From: Pannonibacter carbonis
Lineage (GTDB): Bacteria > Pseudomonadota > Alphaproteobacteria > Rhizobiales > Stappiaceae
Reading direction: 5' to 3'
Length of the DNA: 64,000 bases
Assembly (NCBI RefSeq): GCF_003012935.1
Contig: NZ_PUDR01000003.1
Span: forward strand, 186,001-250,000
A program made the translations under genes and the position numbers. Of the stretch, positions 58,029 to 64,000 are shown piece after piece. Numbering within the stretch: the stretch's first letter is position 1; each line of letters begins with the position of its first letter. Under the pieces are notes generated by a model. That model ran no database searches. It was not told where the DNA came from and saw only the letters and a program-made list of their open reading frames with translations.

Positions 58029-58478
58029 ATGAGCTCCGCCCCGCACGTCCTGATTATCGAAGCCCGATTCTACGAAGATATCGCTGACGCCCTGTATGAA
58101 GGCGCGGCCAAGGCGCTCGAGACGGCCGGGGCGACTCATGACCGCATCCAGGTGCCCGGTGTGCTCGAGATCCCCGCTGCCCTGTCGATGGTGCTGACCT
58201 CGATGGAAAACGAGGGCACGTTCTACGACGGCTTCGTGCTGCTCGGCTGTGTCATTCGCGGCGAGACCACGCATTATGATATCGTTGCCAATGAATCGGC
58301 CCGCGTCATCATGGACCTCATCGTCGACGCGGACCTGGCTGTCGGCAATGGCATCCTGACCGTCGAAAACGACGATCAGGCCTGGGCTCGTGCCCGCATG
58401 ACCGACAAGGACAAGGGTGGTGCAGCCTCCCGCGCGGCGCTCGACATGATCGCCCTGCGTGAGAAGCTCGGGGTCTGA
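58029..58478 (+). CDS. ribH: 6,7-dimethyl-8-ribityllumazine synthase
   Basis: A 149-residue lumazine synthase. The substrate motifs EARFYEDIADALYEGA, VPGVLEIPAAL and the catalytic His in VIRGETTHYDIVANESAR are complete. Slightly short of icosahedral types but normal for alphaproteobacteria. Followed six bases later by nusB. Confidence 0.95.
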   Translation: MSSAPHVLIIEARFYEDIADALYEGAAKALETAGATHDRIQVPGVLEIPAALSMVLTSMENEGTFYDGFVLLGCVIRGETTHYDIVANESARVIMDLIVDADLAVGNGILTVENDDQAWARARMTDKDKGGAASRAALDMIALREKLGV

Positions 58479-58484
58479 GACACG

Positions 58485-59033
58485 ATGACTGACGGGGCAG
58501 ACAACGCAGCCAGCCGGGGTGTCAAACCGGCCAACAAGCGCGGCACCGCCCGCCTCGGCGCGGTGCAGGCACTCTACCAGATGGATATCGGCGGCTCGTC
58601 GCTGACCGATGTCATCAATGAGTTCACCGCATTCCGTCTTGGCAAGGAAGTCGACGGCGCCCAGTACCTGGACGCCGACGAACACTACTTCAAGTCGGTG
58701 GTGAAGGGCGTTGTGGAAGACCAGCGGGTGATCGACCCGTTCATCCACACCGCGCTGGCCGAAGACTGGCCGCTGAAGCGGATCGACAGCCTGCTGCGCG
58801 CCATCCTGCGCGCTGGCAGCTTCGAGCTGCTGCGCCGCCGGGACGTGCCGCCCAAGGTGATCATTTCCGAGTACATCGACATCGCCAAGGCGTTCTATTC
58901 CGACGACGAGCCGCCGCTCGTCAACGGCGTGCTCGACCGTCTGGCGCATGAGCTGCGCAGTGCGGAACTGCCGCCGCGCGTGCAGGCCGATGACGATGAG
59001 GATGCCGGCGGACCGGCAGACAAGACGGACTGA
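58485..59033 (+). CDS. nusB: Transcription antitermination factor NusB
   Basis: A 182-residue RNA-binding helical protein acting with NusE in rRNA antitermination. [20 protein letters not shown] is the usual opening; [20 protein letters not shown] and [20 protein letters not shown] form the conserved C-terminal core. A charged extension ([14 protein letters not shown]) ends it. In the rib operon between ribH and thiL. Confidence 0.95.
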   Translation: MTDGADNAASRGVKPANKRGTARLGAVQALYQMDIGGSSLTDVINEFTAFRLGKEVDGAQYLDADEHYFKSVVKGVVEDQRVIDPFIHTALAEDWPLKRIDSLLRAILRAGSFELLRRRDVPPKVIISEYIDIAKAFYSDDEPPLVNGVLDRLAHELRSAELPPRVQADDDEDAGGPADKTD

Positions 59034-59044
59034 AGGCAACATTG

Positions 59045-60052
59045 ATGGCTGGCGACAGGCCGCACGAGTTCGCGCTGATCAGGCGCTACTTCGCTCCTCT
59101 TGCCAGCGATCCCGGTGCCCTCGGCCTGACCGATGACGCAGCAACCCTGACGCCATCGCCGGGCTGCGAGCTGGTCCTGACCAAGGACCTCCTTGCGGCC
59201 GATGTGCATTTCTTTTCCCACGATCCGGCGGAGGCCATTGCCGCCAAGGCGCTGCGGGTGAACCTGTCGGATCTTGCCGCCAAGGGCGCGCGGCCGCGCG
59301 GCTATCTGCTCGGGCTTGCCCTGCCGCAGGACTGGACGGCGGAGTGGCTGGAAGCGTTCTGCGCCGGCCTTGCGCGCGATCAGGCCAGCTTTGGCATCAC
59401 GCTGCTTGGCGGCGATACCATTGCCTCCGGTGGCAAGCTGCTGCTGTCTGTGACCGCCATTGGCGAAGTGCCGGTGGGCCTTGCGGTTCGGCGCAATGGC
59501 GCAAGGGCTGGGGATCTCATCTATGTCACCGGCACGCTGGGCGATTCCGCCCTGGGTGTCCGGCTGCGCTATGAGCCGGATCTGGCGGCCCGCCTGGGGC
59601 TGGATGCGGCCTGCACCGATTACCTACTGGATCGCTATCTGCTGCCACAGCCGCGCTGCGGACTGGCGGACGCGGTGCTGGCCCATGCCAGCGCGGCCAT
59701 GGACATCTCCGATGGTCTGACCGGCGATGGCGGACATATGGCGGCAGCCTCCGGCGTTGACCTTCACATCGACATCGACGCCATTCCCCTCTCGCCCGCA
59801 GCACAGGCTGTGCTTGCCCGCGATCCGGCCCGGCTGGCAACGTGTCTCGGCGGCGGTGATGACTATGAACTGCTTGTCGCTGTCCCCGCGGATCGTGCCG
59901 GCCTGCTGGAGGCGGACGCGCGCGCGGCCGGCGTTGCACTTGCCTGTATCGGCAAGGCGGTGAGTGCTGAGGCAAGCACCGGGGTGCTTCGGTATTTTCG
60001 CAAGGGCGCAAGTTTTCCGCTTGCAGGCGACGGCGGCTTCCGACACTTTTGA
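59045..60052 (+). CDS. thiL: Thiamine-monophosphate kinase
   Basis: A 335-residue ATP-dependent kinase making thiamine diphosphate. LTDDAATLTPSPGCELVLTK, the metal-binding RVNLSDLAAKGARPRGYLLG, GDTIASGGKLLLSVTAIGEV and AMDISDGLTGDGGHMAAAS are diagnostic. ATG 59045 is chosen over the TTG one codon upstream. Last gene of the nrdR-rib-nusB-thiL series, 11 bp after nusB. Confidence 0.95.
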   Translation: MAGDRPHEFALIRRYFAPLASDPGALGLTDDAATLTPSPGCELVLTKDLLAADVHFFSHDPAEAIAAKALRVNLSDLAAKGARPRGYLLGLALPQDWTAEWLEAFCAGLARDQASFGITLLGGDTIASGGKLLLSVTAIGEVPVGLAVRRNGARAGDLIYVTGTLGDSALGVRLRYEPDLAARLGLDAACTDYLLDRYLLPQPRCGLADAVLAHASAAMDISDGLTGDGGHMAAASGVDLHIDIDAIPLSPAAQAVLARDPARLATCLGGGDDYELLVAVPADRAGLLEADARAAGVALACIGKAVSAEASTGVLRYFRKGASFPLAGDGGFRHF

Positions 60053-60144
60053 TGGTGAGCCGGGTGAAAGCTCCGGTGCCCCGCCCTTACTGTCTCCCTC
60101 GCCCGCAGGACATGCCTGCTTCTGGCCGAGGCGGAGTTTTCATC

Positions 60145-61374
60145 ATGAGCCATCCGTCTTCCGCAGTTGACGCCGCTGCCGGTGTCGACGACCGTATTGC
60201 CCGTCGCAATGTTGCCTTGCTCGCCTTTGCCCAGGCCCTGGGCGGCGCATCGGCCTCCATCGTGATTGCCACCGGGCCGCTGATCGGCTCGGCCCTGCTC
60301 GGGTCCGACAAGTCACTCGCGACGCTGCCTGTGTCCTTCATGGTGCTGGGCACCGCGCTTGGCATGTTGCCGGCCGGCATGATCATGCGCCGCTTCGGCC
60401 GCCGGCACAGTTTTCTCGGATCCTCCATCGGCGGCACCTTTACGTCGCTGCTCGCGGCATGGGCAGTAATTGTCGCTGACTTCTGGCTGTTCACGCTGGC
60501 CTGCGCCGCCATGGGCTTCGTGACGGCCTTCGTGCAGCAGTTCCGGTTTGCTGCCGCGGACACGGCGAGCCCGGCGTTCCGGCCGCGAGCGATTTCCTGG
60601 GTGATGGCAGGCGGTATTCTGGCGGGCGTGATCGGTCCGCAGACCGTGATCCTGACCCGTGACCTGTTCGCGCCGATCCTGTTTGCCGGCACCTACGTGG
60701 CGCTGGCCGGACTGTCGTTCCTTGCCTTTCTGGTGCTTTGGTTCCTGAAGTCGCCGCCGCCGATGGCCAAAGCACAGGCCGGTGATGCCCGCCCGCTCAG
60801 CGAGATCATGCGCCAGTCCGGCTTCATCGTCGCCGTCACCTGCGGCATCGTCTCCTATGCCCTGATGAGCCTGGTCATGACCGCGACCCCGCTGGCGATG
60901 ATCGGCTGCGGCCTGACAACGACCGACGCGGCGCTGGCGATCCAGTGGCACGTGCTGGCGATGTTCGGCCCGAGCTTCTTCACCGGTTCGCTGATTGCCC
61001 GCTTTGGCGTGCGCACCATCGTGCTGGTCGGCCTGGCGCTGCTGTGTGGCTGCGCGGTGATTGCCTTGAGCGGTGAGGAGGTCGGCCATTTCTGGGTGGC
61101 GCTGATCCTGCTGGGTGTTGGCTGGAACTTCGGCTTCATCGGTGCGACGACCATGCTGACCGCCTGCTACCGCCCGTCGGAACGCAACATGGTCCAGTCC
61201 GCCAATGACTTTCTGGTGTTCGGCTTTGTCGCCTTCGCCTCGTTCTCGTCCGGATCGCTGCTGTACAATTTCGGCTGGGGCACGGTGAACATGCTGGTGT
61301 TCCCGGTCACCGCAATCTGCGTCGTTATGATGCTGGTGCTGCGCCGCAGTTCAACCGACGATGCGCTGGCTTAA
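60145..61374 (+). CDS. Major facilitator superfamily transporter
   Basis: A 409-residue inner-membrane carrier with about 12 helices. The loop 2-3 signature is degenerate (LPAGMIMRRFGRRHSFLGSS), and a second repeat begins near SLVMTATPLAMIGCGL. ATG 60145 (MSHPSSAVDAA) has GGCGGAG upstream; longer frames overlap thiL. No substrate can be assigned; it resembles the widely conserved drug/metabolite-efflux-like MFS found near thiL in Rhizobiales. No neighbour suggests a ligand. Confidence 0.88.
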   Translation: MSHPSSAVDAAAGVDDRIARRNVALLAFAQALGGASASIVIATGPLIGSALLGSDKSLATLPVSFMVLGTALGMLPAGMIMRRFGRRHSFLGSSIGGTFTSLLAAWAVIVADFWLFTLACAAMGFVTAFVQQFRFAAADTASPAFRPRAISWVMAGGILAGVIGPQTVILTRDLFAPILFAGTYVALAGLSFLAFLVLWFLKSPPPMAKAQAGDARPLSEIMRQSGFIVAVTCGIVSYALMSLVMTATPLAMIGCGLTTTDAALAIQWHVLAMFGPSFFTGSLIARFGVRTIVLVGLALLCGCAVIALSGEEVGHFWVALILLGVGWNFGFIGATTMLTACYRPSERNMVQSANDFLVFGFVAFASFSSGSLLYNFGWGTVNMLVFPVTAICVVMMLVLRRSSTDDALA

Positions 61375-61422
61375 GTAAAAAGCCGGTTGTACATAAGGGA
61401 TTATCGCGCTGCGAAAAATGAT

Positions 61423-61443
61423 GCACTGCGGCTGCCGCAGTGC
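61423..61443 (+). terminator. Hairpin after the MFS gene
   Basis: GCACTGCGG-CTG-CCGCAGTGC, a perfect 9-bp stem 48 bases after the MFS stop codon, with no T-tract. The rest of the 289-base gap to hppA holds no supportable gene. Confidence 0.55.
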
Positions 61444-61663
61444 AAGGACGGAAGTGCTGATGTTCTCGTCAGTTTCTGCAGGTAGAGCTTGACCAACCCC
61501 ACTTGTTACCTGTTACCGTGGCCCCGTTGTCCCGTGCCGGGGAATTGATCGGGTACTTGCCAAAACCAGAAGGCACACGCACGGGGCCGGTCTGCAGCTC
61601 CTTGCCGCATAACAGAAATCCGAAACAGCATGGCGAGGGCTGCGCGTCACTTGGGGAGGACTC

Positions 61664-63793
61664 ATGACCGAGCTTGTCGTTGTCATAGCATGCGGATTCC
61701 TGGCGATTGGCTACGGGATCTGGGCCATTCAGTCCGTCATGGCAGCCGATGCCGGAAATGCACGGATGCGGGAGATCGCGGGGGCGATCCAGGAAGGCGC
61801 ACAGGCTTATCTGACCCGCCAGTATTCGACCATCGCCGTTGCCGGTGTCGTGATCTTCATTCTCGGGGCCTTGCTCCTGGGCATGCTGGTCGCCATCGGC
61901 TTTGCCGCAGGCGCGATCCTGTCGGCGCTGGCCGGCTTCATCGGCATGCATGTGTCCGTGCGGGCCAATGTGCGTACCGCGCAGGCCTCGGCCAAGAGCC
62001 TTGCCGCCGGTCTCGAGATCGCCTTCAAGTCCGGTGCCGTCACCGGCATGCTGGTGGCTGGTCTCGCGCTTCTCGGCGTTGCCGTCTACTACGCGGTGCT
62101 GACCGGTGGCCTCGGCTATGCCGCCACCGACCGCGTCGTCATCGATGCCCTTGTGGCTCTCGGCTTCGGCGCGTCGCTGATCTCGATCTTTGCCCGTCTG
62201 GGCGGTGGCATCTTCACCAAGGGTGCGGATGTCGGCGGCGACCTGGTCGGCAAGGTCGAGGCCGGCATTCCGGAAGATGATCCGCGCAATCCGGCAACCA
62301 TCGCCGACAACGTGGGCGACAACGTCGGTGACTGCGCCGGCATGGCGGCGGACCTGTTCGAGACCTACGCGGTGACGCTGGTGGCCACCATGGTGCTGGC
62401 GGCGATCTATTTCGCCGGAACGCCTTCGACCTCCGCGGCTATGCTTTATCCGCTGACCATCGGCGGGGCCTGCATCATCACCTCGATCATCGGCACCTTC
62501 TTCGTGAAGCTCGGTGCCAACAACTCCATCATGGGCGCGCTCTACAAGGGCTTCATCGCCACGTCAGTGCTGTCGCTGATCATCCTCTATCCGGTCACCT
62601 CCTGGGTGTTCGGCGGCATGGACGGGGTGCTCACCACATCGCGTGGCCTCAGCTTCACGCCGATGGACCTTTATCTGTGCGGCATCGCGGGTCTGGCCGT
62701 CACCGGCCTGATCATCTGGGTGACGGAGTACTACACCGGCACCGGCTTCCGCCCCGTGCGCTCCATCGCCCAGGCCTCGGTCACCGGCCATGGCACCAAC
62801 GTCATCCAGGGCCTTGCCATCTCGATGGAAGCAACCGCCCTGCCGGCGATCATCATCATCGCCGGTATCATCGTCACCTATTCGCTGGCTGGCCTGTTCG
62901 GGATTGCCATCGCGGTGACGACCATGCTGGCGCTGGCTGGCATGGTGGTGGCGCTCGACGCCTTCGGTCCGGTCACCGACAACGCCGGCGGCATTGCCGA
63001 AATGGCGGATCTGCCGGCGTCGGTCCGTGTCACAACCGATGCGCTCGATGCGGTCGGCAACACGACAAAGGCCGTGACCAAGGGCTACGCCATCGGCTCG
63101 GCCGGTCTCGGCGCCCTGGTGCTGTTTGCCGCCTACACCGAGGATCTGCGCTTCTTCATCGCCAACTCGGACAAGTACCCCTACTTCCAGGGCCTGACCA
63201 ACGAGACACTCGATTTCTCGCTGTCCAACCCTTACGTGGTCGTGGGGCTCTTCTTCGGCGGCCTGCTGCCGTATCTGTTCGGCGGCATCGCCATGACGGC
63301 TGTCGGCCGTGCGGCGGCGGCTGTGGTGGAGGAAGTGCGGCGGCAGTTCCGCGAAAAGCCGGGCATCATGGCGGGCACCGAGCGGCCGGACTATGGCCGG
63401 GCGGTCGACATGCTGACCAAGGCGGCGATCCGCGAGATGATCGTGCCGTCGATGCTGCCGGTGCTGTCGCCGATTGCCGGCTTTTTTATCATCAACATGA
63501 TCGCCGGCAAGGCCAACGCCTTTGCCGCGCTCGGCGCCATGCTGCTCGGCATCATCATCACGGGCCTGTTCGTGGCCCTGTCGATGACCGCCGGCGGCGG
63601 TGCCTGGGACAATGCGAAGAAGTACATCGAGGATGGCCATCACGGCGGCAAGGGCTCTGACGCCCACAAGGCCGCGGTGACCGGCGACACGGTCGGTGAC
63701 CCCTACAAGGACACCGCCGGTCCGGCCGTCAACCCGATGATCAAGATCGCCAACATCGTCGCCCTGCTGCTCCTCGCCGTGCTGGCGCATTGA
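61664..63793 (+). CDS. hppA: Proton-translocating membrane pyrophosphatase (K+-independent type)
   Basis: A 709-residue membrane pump using pyrophosphate hydrolysis to move protons, with about 16 helices. The substrate motif is [20 protein letters not shown] and the acidic [20 protein letters not shown]. The potassium-dependence position reads [10 protein letters not shown], with Lys where K+-dependent enzymes have Ala, so K+-independent proton pumping is expected. GGGAGGA precedes ATG 61664. It lies alone, closed by a strong terminator. Confidence 0.96.
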   Translation: MTELVVVIACGFLAIGYGIWAIQSVMAADAGNARMREIAGAIQEGAQAYLTRQYSTIAVAGVVIFILGALLLGMLVAIGFAAGAILSALAGFIGMHVSVRANVRTAQASAKSLAAGLEIAFKSGAVTGMLVAGLALLGVAVYYAVLTGGLGYAATDRVVIDALVALGFGASLISIFARLGGGIFTKGADVGGDLVGKVEAGIPEDDPRNPATIADNVGDNVGDCAGMAADLFETYAVTLVATMVLAAIYFAGTPSTSAAMLYPLTIGGACIITSIIGTFFVKLGANNSIMGALYKGFIATSVLSLIILYPVTSWVFGGMDGVLTTSRGLSFTPMDLYLCGIAGLAVTGLIIWVTEYYTGTGFRPVRSIAQASVTGHGTNVIQGLAISMEATALPAIIIIAGIIVTYSLAGLFGIAIAVTTMLALAGMVVALDAFGPVTDNAGGIAEMADLPASVRVTTDALDAVGNTTKAVTKGYAIGSAGLGALVLFAAYTEDLRFFIANSDKYPYFQGLTNETLDFSLSNPYVVVGLFFGGLLPYLFGGIAMTAVGRAAAAVVEEVRRQFREKPGIMAGTERPDYGRAVDMLTKAAIREMIVPSMLPVLSPIAGFFIINMIAGKANAFAALGAMLLGIIITGLFVALSMTAGGGAWDNAKKYIEDGHHGGKGSDAHKAAVTGDTVGDPYKDTAGPAVNPMIKIANIVALLLLAVLAH

Positions 63794-63822
63794 GGACAGG
63801 GGCATCGCGGCCCTTGAAAGAG

Positions 63823-63852
63823 AAAAGGCCCCGGAGTGATCCGGGGCCTTTT
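63823..63852 (+). terminator. Rho-independent terminator of hppA
   Basis: AAAAGGCCCCGG-AGTGAT-CCGGGGCCTTTT followed by GTTCTTT; a perfect 12-bp stem 29 bases after the stop codon. Confidence 0.95.
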
Positions 63853-63885
63853 GTTCTTTGGGGAGCCTGCGGCGTCCGGACAGCA

Positions 63886-63989
63886 GTGCCCCGTGCGGGG
63901 ATCCAGCTGCGTCGAAGCTTGATGCGTCCGTTCGAGTGGTCAGTCCGTGTGGATCCCCGCACAAGTCTGAACAACGGGGCGGGGATGAC
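63886..63989. repeat. Interspersed palindromic element, type 1, diverged copy
   Basis: Shares GTGCGGGGATCCAG and CCCCGCACAAG with the element at 22461-22583. The right arm is split by an insertion of about 12 bp, and the left arm has lost its distal half, so it is a decayed copy. It reaches almost to the window end. Confidence 0.7.
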
Positions 63990-64000
63990 GCCGGAGAGAG

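Overview
This 64 kb window is a chromosome segment of a high-GC alphaproteobacterium, most probably of the Hyphomicrobiales (Rhizobiales). The evidence is gene order and lineage-typical families: rpoZ-rsh-pyrE-DUF2062-acpS-lepB-rnc-era-recO-parC, dapA-smpB, nrdR-ribD-ribE-ribH-nusB-thiL, a RopA/Omp2b-type porin, a PhoCDET-type transporter, an LdtR/LdtP pair and a hemB with an Asp-rich metal site. A Stappiaceae-like genus would fit, but that is a guess. I found no prophage, insertion sequence, CRISPR array, rRNA or tRNA.

Layout. 1-10030: a divergent LysR regulator (cut by the window edge) faces a long, tightly packed operon. It encodes an aldehyde dehydrogenase, a divergent DapA-fold aldolase, 3-hydroxyanthranilate 3,4-dioxygenase, a complete branched-chain-amino-acid-type ABC importer, an aspartate-dehydrogenase-like enzyme and an arylformamidase-like hydrolase. 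It looks like uptake plus catabolism of an aminoaromatic or kynurenine-like compound, and is the best candidate for an uncharacterised pathway. 10421-14728: two Pho boxes followed by a phosphate/phosphonate ABC transporter (phnC-D-E-E, PhoCDET type). 14826-24825: envelope genes: lytic transglycosylase, orphan ParA, and a giant alpha-2-macroglobulin next to its usual partner PBP1C. 25288-29228: porin, alpha/beta hydrolase, dapA, smpB.

29550-40491 is a minus-strand housekeeping run for tRNA/rRNA processing, secretion, ppGpp and pyrimidine synthesis. 40859-42114 holds a NYN-domain nuclease overlapping a family-5 uracil-DNA glycosylase. 42951-46788 (minus) holds bpt, an RDD protein, threonine ammonia-lyase and hemB. 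47048-50644 is a valine catabolic operon (isobutyryl-CoA dehydrogenase, 3-hydroxyisobutyryl-CoA hydrolase, a small membrane protein, 3-hydroxyisobutyrate dehydrogenase) behind a perfect 16-bp palindromic operator candidate. 51196-53382 is ldtR-ldtP (peptidoglycan 3-3 crosslinking). 53793-60052 runs DUF6898-glyA, then nrdR-ribD-ribE-ribH-nusB-thiL. 60145-63793 holds an MFS transporter and a K+-independent proton-pumping pyrophosphatase.

Intergenic regions are rich in imperfect palindromic elements of about 105-140 bp with 22-31 bp arms. At least three arm types occur at more than one locus, and one type has amplified into a four-unit tandem array at 42142-42937.
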